A stretch of DNA of 64,000 bases from the NCBI RefSeq assembly GCF_011683915.1, contig NZ_JAAQPH010000025.1, positions 25,673 to 89,672 on the forward strand, in the 5' to 3' direction. Source of the DNA: Pelagibius litoralis. Its GTDB lineage: Bacteria; Pseudomonadota; Alphaproteobacteria; Kiloniellales; Kiloniellaceae. Positions within the stretch are counted from its first letter, which is position 1. Each line of letters begins with the position of its first letter. The notes under the pieces are model-generated. The model worked only from the letters and a program-made list of their open reading frames with translations. It did no database searches and was not told the DNA's origin. A program made the translations under genes and the position numbers. Of this stretch, positions 36,499 to 45,677 are shown in pieces.

Positions 36499-37044
36499 CT
36501 AGAGTGCAGCGGAAACCGCGCCCTGATGGGGGTCGAACCGCAGGGCGACCCCGTTTCCGACGGCTTCGCCGGTCAGCCCACGGATGAAGCCCCAGTGGCT
36601 GACGATCAGCAGACCGTCCCAGCGGCCCTGTTCCAGCATGGCGCTGCGAAAGTCCGCGCAACGCAGGCCCAGGGCGTCTTCGGTCTCTTCCTCTTCCGGC
36701 CACCAGCGCTCCGGCAGATCGCCGAAACCGAAACCCGGCCAGCGTGCCGTGAGGTCGCTTCGATGGCTGCCGATATCGCAGGTAAAGAAGTAGCGTTCGC
36801 GTACCCGCGGGTCGATGGCGACCGGCAGGCCCAGCGTTTCGGCGATGATTTCCGCGGTATGAAGCGTGCGCCAATAGGGGCTGGCGACGATCCGCTTGAT
36901 GCCCTGGCCCGTCAGGCCTTCGCCAGCCGCCTGCGCCTGGCGTTCACCCTCTTCGGTCAGGCCGGGATCGACGATGCCCGGGTCGATGCGGGTCTTGGCG
37001 AAATGGACGTTGAAGTGGGATTGACCGTGACGAACGAGGATCAA
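36499..37044 (-). CDS. Histidine phosphatase superfamily protein
   Basis: The protein has 181 residues and begins directly with the catalytic RHG motif, MILVRHGQSHFNV (His6). The second His is in IVSHWGFIRGL near residue 148, and Arg in ASPYWRTLHTAEI fits the phosphate pocket. It is probably a small-molecule or phosphohistidine phosphatase; the substrate is unknown. ATG 37044 overlaps the fxsA stop, so it is translated with fxsA. Confidence 0.92.
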   Translation of the reverse strand: MILVRHGQSHFNVHFAKTRIDPGIVDPGLTEEGERQAQAAGEGLTGQGIKRIVASPYWRTLHTAEIIAETLGLPVAIDPRVRERYFFTCDIGSHRSDLTARWPGFGFGDLPERWWPEEEETEDALGLRCADFRSAMLEQGRWDGLLIVSHWGFIRGLTGEAVGNGVALRFDPHQGAVSAAL

Positions 37045-37637
37045 GGCTCCAGCCTCCTTGGCGCGTCGGGCCCGTTTTCGGCGCCGGGCCCGCTACCCGG
37101 TTTGTTCTTGGGTTTGCCACTGTCATTGGGATCGCCCGGGGAATCGTCCAATTCCTCGAACTCACCGTCGATGATGCCGCCGGGGCCGCCGTGGCGGCCT
37201 TTATTGTGGCTGTCCTTGCCCCAGGTGTTGGGATTGACCTCCTGTCCGTCGACGAAAACCCGGGCCTGGCCGCGCGCGGCCCGCTGGGCCAGCCGCCGGC
37301 CGACGGCGCGGCGCAGAAACGCGCGGAAAGGCGGCAGAAACAGCAGCAGGCCCATCGCGTCGGTCACGAAGCCGGGGACCAGCAGCAGCGCGCCGGCAAA
37401 GACCAGGCAGATCCCCTCGAACATTTCGTGGGCCGGCAGTTGGCCCCGATCCATCTGGGCCCGGGCCCGCCCCAGGGTTGCCAGGCCCTGTGCGCGCAGC
37501 AGCAGGCTGCCGGCCAGGGCCGTCGCCACGGTCGCGGCAATGGTCGGCCAGATGCCCAGGGCACCACCTACCTGTATGAACACGGCGATTTCCAGCAGGG
37601 GCAGCCCAATAAAGACAGCCAACAGAATAAGGGCCAT
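37041..37637 (-). CDS. FxsA family membrane protein
   Basis: The protein has 198 residues. Three to four membrane segments lie in the first 130 residues: LILLAVFIGLPLLEIAVFI, then GIWPTIAATVATALAGSLLL, and ICLVFAGALLLVPGFVTDAMG. These motifs define FxsA/YhgG family proteins. The C-terminal 70 residues are hydrophilic and Gly/Pro-rich. FxsA suppresses F exclusion of phage T7 in E. coli; its normal role is unknown. It is divergent from timA across 123 bp. Confidence 0.92.
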   Translation of the reverse strand: MALILLAVFIGLPLLEIAVFIQVGGALGIWPTIAATVATALAGSLLLRAQGLATLGRARAQMDRGQLPAHEMFEGICLVFAGALLLVPGFVTDAMGLLLFLPPFRAFLRRAVGRRLAQRAARGQARVFVDGQEVNPNTWGKDSHNKGRHGGPGGIIDGEFEELDDSPGDPNDSGKPKNKPGSGPGAENGPDAPRRLEP

Positions 37638-37760
37638 ACTTGCTCTTTCTTGACCAGTTGCCTACATAATGCCCATAAACCATGCGGTGAGGCCAGCCGC
37701 GGCGGACTTCAGGGGTTTCACGGCCGCCCTCCGCCTTTTGTCTTACAGATTGCGAAGTAG

Positions 37761-38480
37761 ATGAGCGACAGCAGCCTCATAGAAATAGTCATCCTCGCTG
37801 CCGTCGCAGCATTTTTTATCTTCAAGCTGCGTTCGGTACTCGGCAAGCGCACCGGCCATGAGGAAAAACCGGATTTCGATCCCTTCAAGCCGCGTCCGAA
37901 CGACGCTGAGGGCGAGGACGACAAGGTCGTTCAGCTTCCCGAGCGCGGCAAGGGCCCGCGGATTTCCCAGGACGAGCTGTTTGAGCAGGGTGAACCGGAA
38001 TCGGCCGAAGCGGCCATGGACGACAGTCCCCTGGCGGCCGGGATCACCCAGATCAGGCTGGCGGACCGGGATTTTGATCCTGTTCAGTTCGTCGGCGGCG
38101 CGCGCGGCGCCTTTGAAATGATCGTCGCCGCCTTTGCCGACGGCGACAGCAAATCCCTGCGCCCGCTGCTGGCCAACGACGTCTTCAGCGATTTCGACGG
38201 CGCCATCAAGGACCGCGAGAGTCGCAATGAAAGCCTGGAAACAACCTTGATCGGCATTACCTCGGTGGACTTGATCGAGGCGGAGATGCAGCAGAAAAGC
38301 GCCTTCGTGACCGTGAAGTTCGTCTCCGAGCAGGTCAATGTGACCCGTGATTCCGAAGGTCGCATCGTCGACGGCGACCCCAATGAGGTGACCAAGATCA
38401 CCGATATCTGGACTTTCGCCCGCAACACCCGCAGCCGCGACCCCAACTGGGCCCTGGTTGCGACCCGCAGCCCCAATTAA
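37761..38480 (+). CDS. timA: Tim44/TimA domain membrane-associated protein
   Basis: The protein has 239 residues. An N-terminal membrane anchor, IEIVILAAVAAFFIFKL, is followed by RSVLGKRTGHE and a charged linker. The C-terminal Tim44-like domain runs from FVGGARGAFEMIVAAFADGD to WTFARNTRSRDPNWALVAT. Bacterial TimA homologues are inner-membrane proteins near mltA in alphaproteobacteria, as here; a role with envelope proteins is suggested by homology only. It overlaps mltA. Confidence 0.93.
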   Translation: MSDSSLIEIVILAAVAAFFIFKLRSVLGKRTGHEEKPDFDPFKPRPNDAEGEDDKVVQLPERGKGPRISQDELFEQGEPESAEAAMDDSPLAAGITQIRLADRDFDPVQFVGGARGAFEMIVAAFADGDSKSLRPLLANDVFSDFDGAIKDRESRNESLETTLIGITSVDLIEAEMQQKSAFVTVKFVSEQVNVTRDSEGRIVDGDPNEVTKITDIWTFARNTRSRDPNWALVATRSPN

Positions 38481-39753
38481 GCGGCTGCTCGGGGTGAGCT
38501 GGGGCGGCAGGCGGCTTTTTCCCACAGGCCTGTCGTTTGCGCTGGTGGTGGTGCTGGCCGCCTGCAACGGCGAGGCGCCGCCCGAGGAAGCCGTCGAACA
38601 GGTGCCGCCGCCGCCGGAAACGGTTGTGCCGCCTGAACCACCGTCCCTGCTGCTGACGCCGGTCGGCTTTGACGCCCTGCCGGGATGGTCGAGCGATCCG
38701 GTGTCGGAGGCTCTGCCGGCCCTTTTGAAATCCTGTGGCAGGTTGGCCCGCCAGCCGGGCGAGCGCGCGGTCGGCCCTGACGGCCTGGCCGGTCAGGTGG
38801 CCGACTGGGCCGCGCCCTGTGCGGCCCTGGAACAGGCCCAGGGACAAGCCGGGGGCCAGGATGACGCCGCGCTGCGCCGCCTGCTGGAGAACAGTTTCCA
38901 GCCTTTCGCCGTGTCCAACGCCGGGCAGAGCGAAGGTCTCTTCACCGGCTACTATGAGGCCGAGCTGAAGGGCACCCGCGATCCGGCGGCGCCCGGCGCC
39001 ACCCCGCTTTACCGCCTGCCGAAGGATCTGGTGACCGTCGATCTCGGGCGTTTCCGCGCCGATCTGCGCGGCGAGCGCCTGGTCGGCCAGGTTCGCGACG
39101 GGCGCCTGCTGCCTTATCTGACCCGCAAGGAAATCGACGCCGGCGCACTGGACGGACAGAACGCCGAGCTGCTTTGGGCCGACGATCCGGTGGATGTCTT
39201 CTTCCTGCATGTGCAGGGTTCGGGCCGCGTCATCTATCCCGACGGCAGCAGCACCCGGGTCGGCTTCGCCGGCTCCAACGGCCATTCCTTCTATGCCATC
39301 GGGCGCGCGTTGATCGACGAAGGCATCGTTTCGCGCAAGGACTCCTCGATGCAGTCGATCCGCGACTGGCTGCGTGCCAACCCGGCGCGCGCCCAGGAAA
39401 TCATGCAGCGCAATGCGCGCTACATCTTCTTTCGCGAGATCGTGGGTGAAGGGCCGATCGGCGCCCAGGGCGTGGCGCTGACCCCCGGGCGCAGCCTGGC
39501 GGTGGATTCCAAGCTGTTGCCGCTCGGCGTGCCGCTCTACCTCGACACCACCTGGCCGGCAACCGACAAGCCGCTGCGCCGCCTGATGGTCGCCCAGGAT
39601 GTCGGCAGCGCCATCAAGGGCGCGGTGCGCGGCGATTTCTTCTGGGGCTCCGGTGAAGCAGCGCTCGCCGAGGCCGGGCGCATGAAGCAGAAGGGCGTCT
39701 ACTACCTGCTCCTCCCCAAGGCCGTCGCCGAGCGCCGGCAGAGGGCGAGCTGA
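38458..39753 (+). CDS. mltA: Membrane-bound lytic murein transglycosylase A
   Basis: The protein has 431 residues if the start is TTG 38458 (overlapping timA by 23 bp); GTG 38494 would give a tidier signal peptide. The lipobox is VVVLAAC followed by NGEAPP. The MltA barrel has GLFTGYYEAELKG. The C-terminal 3D domain has AQDVGSAIKGAVRGDFFWG with the catalytic Asp. It cleaves glycan strands to 1,6-anhydro products at the outer membrane. Confidence 0.94.
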   Translation: MRPAAPIKRLLGVSWGGRRLFPTGLSFALVVVLAACNGEAPPEEAVEQVPPPPETVVPPEPPSLLLTPVGFDALPGWSSDPVSEALPALLKSCGRLARQPGERAVGPDGLAGQVADWAAPCAALEQAQGQAGGQDDAALRRLLENSFQPFAVSNAGQSEGLFTGYYEAELKGTRDPAAPGATPLYRLPKDLVTVDLGRFRADLRGERLVGQVRDGRLLPYLTRKEIDAGALDGQNAELLWADDPVDVFFLHVQGSGRVIYPDGSSTRVGFAGSNGHSFYAIGRALIDEGIVSRKDSSMQSIRDWLRANPARAQEIMQRNARYIFFREIVGEGPIGAQGVALTPGRSLAVDSKLLPLGVPLYLDTTWPATDKPLRRLMVAQDVGSAIKGAVRGDFFWGSGEAALAEAGRMKQKGVYYLLLPKAVAERRQRAS

Positions 39754-39774
39754 GGCTTACCCACAAAGTCCGCT

Positions 39775-40830
39775 TTAGCTCAGTGGGATGGTGCTCTCGA
39801 CCGCCCAGTGAAGGGTCACTGCCGCGCCCTCGTCGAAGGGTGTCGTGCCGGTATTCTGTGCGAAAGCCTTCAGGGTCTCGCCCTGCCAGTTGAGCAGATA
39901 GGTAATGCTGTTGCCGGCGAAGATGCGTTTGGTGATGCGGGCCGGCAGGCTGTTCATGGCTGCTGCTTCGACGGGCCCGGCCGTGGATCGGATCATGATG
40001 CGTTCGGGCCGCACTGCACAGGCTGCCCGGGTGCCGGGGGGCAGGGCCTCCCGGCAGTGCAGGCAGGTTCCATCGGCGAGGTGGATCGTATTCCCGTCCA
40101 CCGTTCCCCGAAATATGTTGGCATCGCCCAGGAAGGTTGCGGCGAATTCGCTGGCCGGGTTGTCGTAGATCTCAGCCGGTGGTCCTTCCTGTTCCAGCCG
40201 CCCGTCGCGCAGGATGCCGATGCGGTCGCTCATGGTCAGGGCTTCTTCCTGATCGTGGGTCACGAAGATCGTGGTGATCCCGACTTCGCGCTGGATGCGT
40301 TTCAGTTCGATCTGCATGCCCACGCGCAAGGACTTGTCGAGTGCCGACAAGGGCTCGTCGAGCAGCAGGACCTGTGGGCGCGTCACGATTGCCCGGGCCA
40401 AGGCCACCCTTTGGCGCTGGCCGCCGGAGAGCTGATGCGGGCGGCGCGCGCCGAGGCCCGAGAGCTGGACCAGATCGACCGCCTTTTCCACCCTGTCCCG
40501 CGTCTCCTTGCGGGCGACGCCGCGTACCGAGAGGCCGAAGGCAATGTTGTCGAAGACGCTCATGTTGGGAAACAGCGCGTAGTTCTGAAACACCATGCCG
40601 ATGCGCCGGCGTTGCACGGGAAGGGCGGCAACGTCCTCACCGCCGATGGCGATGGCGCCGGCGTCAGGGAAATCGAAACCCGCGATCATGCGCAGCAGGG
40701 TCGTCTTGCCGCTGCCGGAGGGGCCGAGCAGGCCGTAGAAGCCGCCGTCGGGAAAGTCGATGGAAACGTCCTGCAGGGCGGCATGCGACCCGAAGAAACG
40801 CGAGACGCCGTGCACGGTGACCTCGGCCAT
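39775..40830 (-). CDS. ABC transporter ATP-binding protein, PotA-like
   Basis: The protein has 351 residues from ATG 40830, which overlaps the stop of the permease gene (TAATG). Walker A GPSGSGKTT, Q loop FQNYALFPNM, signature LSGGQRQRVALARA and Walker B LLLDEPLSALD are complete. The C-terminal TOBE domain (VRPERIMIRS) is present. It powers the importer formed with the two permeases and binding protein upstream. It is last gene of a seven-gene operon led by a GntR regulator. Confidence 0.93.
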   Translation of the reverse strand: MAEVTVHGVSRFFGSHAALQDVSIDFPDGGFYGLLGPSGSGKTTLLRMIAGFDFPDAGAIAIGGEDVAALPVQRRRIGMVFQNYALFPNMSVFDNIAFGLSVRGVARKETRDRVEKAVDLVQLSGLGARRPHQLSGGQRQRVALARAIVTRPQVLLLDEPLSALDKSLRVGMQIELKRIQREVGITTIFVTHDQEEALTMSDRIGILRDGRLEQEGPPAEIYDNPASEFAATFLGDANIFRGTVDGNTIHLADGTCLHCREALPPGTRAACAVRPERIMIRSTAGPVEAAAMNSLPARITKRIFAGNSITYLLNWQGETLKAFAQNTGTTPFDEGAAVTLHWAVESTIPLS

Positions 40831-41621
40831 TACTTTTCTCCCCCGAAACGGAAATAGCGCGCGGTAAGCAGCATCAGCGTCATGGAAAGAACGATGATGA
40901 TGGTCGACACGGCGTTGATCTCCGGCGTGAAGCCCTTGCGGATCGCCGCGTAGATCTCCACCGGCAGGGTTGTCTGCCCGGGCGTCGACAGGAAGTAGGA
41001 GACCACGAACTGATCGAAGGAAACCGCAAAGGCGAAGAGCGCTCCGGCGATCACACCCGGCGCGATCCAGGGCAGGGTTACCCGGCGCGTCACCTGCCAC
41101 TGGCTGGCGCCGAGGGAGCGCGCCGCCTCCTCCAGCTCCGGCGCGAAGGTCTGCAGGCGGGCGGAGACCACGACAATCACGTAAGGCAGGGCCAGTGCCA
41201 CATGGCCCAGCAGGATCGCGTGCAGCCCGCGGCCGATGCCGACCGCGAAGAAAAAGATCAGCATGGCGGTGCCTGTGATCAGCCAGGGAATGGCGATGGG
41301 CGGAAACAACAGGGCCTGCAGCAGCTTCTTGCCCCGGAACCGATAGCGGTAGAGGGCCAGGGAGGCGGCGGTGCCCAGCAGGGTGGCGATGGCGGTGGTG
41401 GTGAGCGCGATGGTGACGCTGTTCCAGGTCGCGGCGATGAGCTGGCTGTTGCCGGCAAGCGCCGTGTACCAGCCGGCCGACCAGTCGATCGGCAGCTGAT
41501 AGAACGGCGAGGCGTTGAAGGACATCAGCACCATGATGAAGATCGGCAGGTAGAGAAAGGCGAGGACCAGGCCGACGTAAAGCTGGCCCGCGCCGTTCAG
41601 AAATCGCGGAAAGAGCCTCAT
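40830..41621 (-). CDS. ABC transporter permease, PotC-like
   Basis: The protein has 263 residues from ATG 41621. About six membrane segments are visible, starting LYVGLVLAFLYLPIFIMVLM. The EAA loop is ELEEAARSLGASQWQVTRRV, contacting the ATPase. Motif VLMSFNASPFYQLP is typical of PotC-type permeases. It overlaps the upstream permease gene by 4 bp and the ATPase gene by 1 bp. Confidence 0.92.
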   Translation of the reverse strand: MRLFPRFLNGAGQLYVGLVLAFLYLPIFIMVLMSFNASPFYQLPIDWSAGWYTALAGNSQLIAATWNSVTIALTTTAIATLLGTAASLALYRYRFRGKKLLQALLFPPIAIPWLITGTAMLIFFFAVGIGRGLHAILLGHVALALPYVIVVVSARLQTFAPELEEAARSLGASQWQVTRRVTLPWIAPGVIAGALFAFAVSFDQFVVSYFLSTPGQTTLPVEIYAAIRKGFTPEINAVSTIIIVLSMTLMLLTARYFRFGGEK

Positions 41622-42490
41622 GTCTGCCGCCTCAGGACCGGCGCCGCCAGCGCCAGGACCGCCAGCACCACGGCCAGCAGGATGAACGACAGCGCCGCGC
41701 CCAGCGGCCAGTTGAAGACCGCGACGAACTGGTCCTCGATCACCGTGCCGTAGAAGGTGCCGCTGCGCCCGCCGAGGATGCGCGGTTCCATGAAGGAGCC
41801 GACGACCGGCACGAAGATCAGCACCGCCCCGGCGATCAGCCCCGGCATGGCCAGGGGAACGATCAGGCGCCGCAGCACCGTCAGCCTGGACGCGCCGAGG
41901 GAGCGGGCCGCTTCGATCAAGGAGTCGTCGATGGCCTGCAAGGTCAGATAACAGGTCAGCACCATGTAGGGCAGATAGGAATGCACCAGCCCGATGATCA
42001 CCGCCGGGTAGGAGTACATGAGGTCGACGGAGACCTCGAAGGGCAGCACCGCATTCAACGCGCTGTCGATCACGCCGCCGCCGCGCAGAAAGATCGCCCA
42101 GGAAAAGATGCGCACCAGCCCGTTGCTCCAGAACGGCAGGATGACCAGCAGGAAAATCGCCTCGCGGCTGCGCCCTTTGAGGACCTTTGCCAGTACATAG
42201 GCGCAGGGAAAACCGATCAGCACACAGTAGAGCGTCACCTCGAGGCCGAGCCGTAGAGAGCGCAGCAGCAGGCGGCCATAGAGGTCGGTTTCGAAGAAGG
42301 CGGCGTAGTTGCCGAGGGTCATGGCCCATGACCGGTCGGCGAGCGGCAGATCGGTCATGAAGCTGAAGAAGACCATGGCCGACAGCGGCAGGAAGATGGC
42401 CAGCGTCAGCCAGAGATAGGCGGGCAGCAGCAGGGGGAGCGCCGGGCGCAGTTGACTATGCTGCGCGCCCGGCGGCGGTGCCGCTGTCAT
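41618..42490 (-). CDS. ABC transporter permease, PotB-like
   Basis: The protein has 290 residues. An N-terminal hydrophilic stretch precedes LLLPAYLWLTLAIFLPLSAM; several further membrane segments follow. The EAA loop is LIEAARSLGASRLTVLRRL. The conserved FSWAIFLRGGGVI segment matches PotB/PotH-type permeases. It pairs with the PotC-like protein as a heterodimeric channel. The gene starts 33 bp after the binding-protein gene. Confidence 0.92.
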   Translation of the reverse strand: MTAAPPPGAQHSQLRPALPLLLPAYLWLTLAIFLPLSAMVFFSFMTDLPLADRSWAMTLGNYAAFFETDLYGRLLLRSLRLGLEVTLYCVLIGFPCAYVLAKVLKGRSREAIFLLVILPFWSNGLVRIFSWAIFLRGGGVIDSALNAVLPFEVSVDLMYSYPAVIIGLVHSYLPYMVLTCYLTLQAIDDSLIEAARSLGASRLTVLRRLIVPLAMPGLIAGAVLIFVPVVGSFMEPRILGGRSGTFYGTVIEDQFVAVFNWPLGAALSFILLAVVLAVLALAAPVLRRQT

Positions 42491-42523
42491 GATGGCCTCT
42501 CCCCCTTTCCGCCTCTGCGGCCG

Positions 42524-43585
42524 TTACTGGCTGCTTGCTTTCAGTTCCTGCCAGAGCTTGAGGTACTTTTCCCGGTCTTCGTCGGAGACCGGCTTCTGGA
42601 ACTGAATGCGTGCGGCGACCGCGGGATCGCCGAGTACCGCGCGATTGAAAGCCGTCTCGTCGAGCCCCGCCACGGCTTCCAGGTTGGCCGAGACCGGCGC
42701 GCCGACCTTCTGATCCCACTCGACGTAGAAGTCCGGCGCGATCATGAAGTCGATGAAGGCATGGGCGCCCTCGGCATTCTTCGCACCGGCCGGGATCGAC
42801 AGGCCGTCAAGCCAGCCGATGGCGCCCTCCTTTGGAATGACGAAGGTGACCGGCAGGTTGAAACTGGTCTTGGCGCGCGAGGCCGAACCGCTCCAGTAGG
42901 TGCCGACATCGATCTGGCCGGCGGCGACCATCTGGTTCCAGTCGTTCTCCGAGCTCCAGAAGGTCCGGATCTGCGGCATCAGCGAGGCCAGCTTGTCGCG
43001 CACCTTGTCGAGATCTTTGATGTCGTTGATGTTCTGCCCGCTGGCCAGGGCGGCGAACTGCACCGCCTCCAGGGCGTCGTCGCGCAGTACCACCTTGCCT
43101 TTGTGGGCGGCATCCCACATCACCTCGACACTGCTCGGCGGCGCATCGAAGGCCTTGTCGTTCACCGCGACCGAGGTCACGCCCCAGACCCAGGGAACGC
43201 CGTAGGCGGCCCCTTCGGCGTTGAGAAGTTCGGACCTGGCCATCTCCGGCGCCAGGCCGGCGGCGTTGGAAATCTTGCCGACGTCGATGGGCTGGATCAG
43301 CGCCTCGTCGATGGCCTGTCCGGTAAAGGCCGCGTTGATCATCACCACGTCATAGGTGCCGGGGTTGGTGCGCAGCTTGGTGAGCATCTCCTGCTCGGAA
43401 TTGAAATAGTCGTGGATGACCTTGTGGCCGGTCTTCGCCTCAAAGGCGGCGGTCGCCCAGGCCTCGTCGGTGCCGTAGCCCTTCCAATTGAGGACGTGCA
43501 GTTCGTCGGCCTGAACGGCACCGGCCGTCACCATGCCGGCGAGGGCGGCGGCCGAGACGATATGTTTCAGGTTCATCTTACGCAT
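42524..43585 (-). CDS. Extracellular solute-binding protein, PotD/PotF type
   Basis: The protein has 353 residues from ATG 43585, selected because AAAGGAA lies about 6 nt upstream and it gives a good Sec signal (MRKMNLKHIVSAAALAGM, cleavage after GAVQA). Mature start DELHVLNWKGYGTDE is the PotD-family opening, where the Trp and acidic residues of PotD contact polyamines. The cargo is unproven: the neighbouring enzymes point to a glycosylated or ribosylated compound rather than a plain polyamine. Confidence 0.9.
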   Translation of the reverse strand: MRKMNLKHIVSAAALAGMVTAGAVQADELHVLNWKGYGTDEAWATAAFEAKTGHKVIHDYFNSEQEMLTKLRTNPGTYDVVMINAAFTGQAIDEALIQPIDVGKISNAAGLAPEMARSELLNAEGAAYGVPWVWGVTSVAVNDKAFDAPPSSVEVMWDAAHKGKVVLRDDALEAVQFAALASGQNINDIKDLDKVRDKLASLMPQIRTFWSSENDWNQMVAAGQIDVGTYWSGSASRAKTSFNLPVTFVIPKEGAIGWLDGLSIPAGAKNAEGAHAFIDFMIAPDFYVEWDQKVGAPVSANLEAVAGLDETAFNRAVLGDPAVAARIQFQKPVSDEDREKYLKLWQELKASSQ

Positions 43586-43635
43586 TCCCTGTTCCTTTCT
43601 TGATTCTGATCCTGTTTCCGGTCGTGTTTTTGGCA

Positions 43636-44616
43636 TCATTGATTCTGGACTGTCTTTGGTGGGGCCGCGTTCGGCGCGTCGGGTTGTTGGCCGGCCAGGA
43701 ATGTATCGATCTCCCCCCCGGTCGGTGCGGCCGATCCGCCGAAACGGGTGACGGAGATAGCCGCTGCCGCGTTTGCGCGCTGTGCCGCGTCGCAGGCTGT
43801 TTCGTTGCGCGCCAGCGCGGCGACGAAGACCCCCAGGTGAGTGTCGCCGGCGCCGTTGGTGTCGACGGCTTCCACGGCAAAGGCCGGCAGCCGTGTCTGC
43901 GGTTCGCCGCGCTGCTGCAGATAGGCGCCCTCCGCGCCTGCTCTCAAAAGGATGCCCTCGGCGGCCGGACAGTGGTGCTCCAGCAGCACGGCGGCCTGAC
44001 GCTCGGGGATGTTCTCGCCGGTCAGCACCCGGGCTTCGGCCAGGTTGGCGCTGACCCAGGTCGCTCGGGCCAGGACCGCGTGAAGGATCTCCTCGGGAAT
44101 GGCGGCGACCACCGGGGCGGGGTCGAAGATCACCGGCAGGTCCGGCGGCAGGGACGTGAGCCAGCGGTGAAGTGGCTCGCGGCTGTCGGCGTAGCTGAGG
44201 GTGTAGCCCGAGACGACGATCCAGTCGCCCCGCTGCGGATGGACCGCCGAAAGCTCGGCGTCGCTCAGGCGGCTCTCGGCCCCGGGCCAGGAAACGAAAC
44301 TGCGTTCGCCCGCTTCGTCGATCATCACGACGCAGTTGCCGCTATCGATGGTGGCTGAGCGGGGCAGCAGGACCTCGATCCCGGCGCCCGTCAGGGCGGC
44401 GCGCAGGAAGTCTCCATCCGGCCCGCTGCCGTGGCCGCCGCCATAGGCAACGGCGAGGCCGTTGCGCCGGGCGGCGCACATCTGATTGAAACCGCCGCCG
44501 GCGATCCTGGCGTGGGCCCCGGCAACGGCCTCTCCACCGCGCGGCGGCAGCGCGGCGATGCGGTAGACATAGTCCACCACCGCGCCGCCCATATGCAGCA
44601 TGCGCGGCGCGGTCAT
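43636..44616 (-). CDS. PfkB/ribokinase-family sugar kinase (YegV-like)
   Basis: The protein has 326 residues. The first PfkB motif region is GGGFNQMCAARRNG near residue 40; the second signature DTNGAGDTHLGVFVAAL near 252 holds the catalytic Asp and anion hole. Phosphorylation of a sugar or nucleoside hydroxyl is expected. The start overlaps the stop of the glycohydrolase gene by 4 bp. The pairing of a PfkB kinase with an ADP-ribosylglycohydrolase and a GntR/UTRA regulator is that of E. coli yegU-yegV-yegW. Confidence 0.92.
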   Translation of the reverse strand: MTAPRMLHMGGAVVDYVYRIAALPPRGGEAVAGAHARIAGGGFNQMCAARRNGLAVAYGGGHGSGPDGDFLRAALTGAGIEVLLPRSATIDSGNCVVMIDEAGERSFVSWPGAESRLSDAELSAVHPQRGDWIVVSGYTLSYADSREPLHRWLTSLPPDLPVIFDPAPVVAAIPEEILHAVLARATWVSANLAEARVLTGENIPERQAAVLLEHHCPAAEGILLRAGAEGAYLQQRGEPQTRLPAFAVEAVDTNGAGDTHLGVFVAALARNETACDAAQRANAAAAISVTRFGGSAAPTGGEIDTFLAGQQPDAPNAAPPKTVQNQ

Positions 44617-45674
44617 GATGCGGCCGTCATGCGCTGCCTCTGGTCGCCGAGACGCCGGTCAATCAGAGCGGAGACCAGCGTCTCGACCTCGCCAAGATCG
44701 ATGCCCCGAAGACGCGAAACCTTATCGGCCGGCAGCGTCGAGAAGCCGCCGCAGGCCCCGGCCATGCCGGCGGCGATGGCCCCGATGGTGTCCGTGTCGC
44801 CGCCCAGGTTGGCGCCCAGCACCGCGGCTTGCCAGGCATCGCCTTCGGCAAGGCTGAGCACGGCGAAGGCCGCCGGAACCGACTCCTGCGCGGCGACGCT
44901 GGTGCCGACCAGGGCGATCACCTGTTCCAGGGCATCATCGCGGTCGCGGCCGTCGACCAGTTTCAGGGCCCAGGCAATGCGCGTGGCGATGTCCGCGCCG
45001 GCGGCCCAATGCCCATGCTGACCGGCGTGGCGCGCGGCTTTCACGGCCAGGGCCGAAGCGCCCCGCCAGCCGGTGCCGCCGATCCCGGCGCTGACCGCAG
45101 CGGCGACCGCCGAGGCCGAGGCGATGGCGATGGAGGTGTTGTGGGTGGCGCGGCAGGTCTCCGCCACCTTGGCGATCAACCCGTCCAGGGGTTCCGGCGG
45201 CATGATGATCCCCACCGGCGCAGCGCGCATGGCCGCGCCATTGGTATCGCCGTAGCGCCCCGCCTCCGCCGGCGGCACCCCGCTGCGGATGGCATCGATC
45301 GCCCGCTTGGTGGAGGGGCCGAGCAGGTCGTAACTGCCCCGCGCCTTTACATCCGCCTCCCAGTCCACCAGCACTTCGACCCAGCGCCGGTCGTCGAAGG
45401 CGCCTTCCGACGCCAGCAGGGTTTTGGCCAGCAGCAGCGTCTGTTCCGTATCGTCGGTGACGGTGCCGGCCGGCAGGCCCCGCGACACCGGATGGTCGTC
45501 CCTCGGGGCGACGAAATCGGTCACCCGGCCGAAGGTCTCCTTGATTTCCCTTGGCGAGAGGGTCTGGGTCGGCATGCCCAGGGCATCGCCCAGGGCGCCG
45601 CCCATCAGAGCCCCCAAAGCGCGATCAATTGCGCGGTCTGTCGCCCGGTCCGCTCCTTGCTGTGCCGGCGCCAT
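44613..45674 (-). CDS. ADP-ribosylglycohydrolase-family enzyme (YegU-like)
   Basis: The protein has 353 residues. The all-helical ADP-ribosylglycohydrolase fold is marked by ALMGGALGDALGMPTQ (22-37), the first metal-ligand motif GTVTDDTEQTLLLAK and the second GGDTDTIGAIAAGMAGA near 293. These Asp/Thr ligands for two Mg2+ are all present, so it should be active. It presumably cleaves an N- or O-glycosidic bond of a ribosylated small molecule brought in by the linked ABC importer (inference). A DraG-type protein substrate is less likely, as no DraT or nitrogenase gene is nearby. Confidence 0.9.
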   Translation of the reverse strand: MAPAQQGADRATDRAIDRALGALMGGALGDALGMPTQTLSPREIKETFGRVTDFVAPRDDHPVSRGLPAGTVTDDTEQTLLLAKTLLASEGAFDDRRWVEVLVDWEADVKARGSYDLLGPSTKRAIDAIRSGVPPAEAGRYGDTNGAAMRAAPVGIIMPPEPLDGLIAKVAETCRATHNTSIAIASASAVAAAVSAGIGGTGWRGASALAVKAARHAGQHGHWAAGADIATRIAWALKLVDGRDRDDALEQVIALVGTSVAAQESVPAAFAVLSLAEGDAWQAAVLGANLGGDTDTIGAIAAGMAGACGGFSTLPADKVSRLRGIDLGEVETLVSALIDRRLGDQRQRMTAAS

Positions 45675-45677
45675 CGC

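Noticed and set aside
44613..45674. DraG-type dinitrogenase-reductase-activating hydrolase
   Set aside because: No draT or nif genes are nearby; the operon context with a PfkB kinase and importer fits a small-molecule substrate better.
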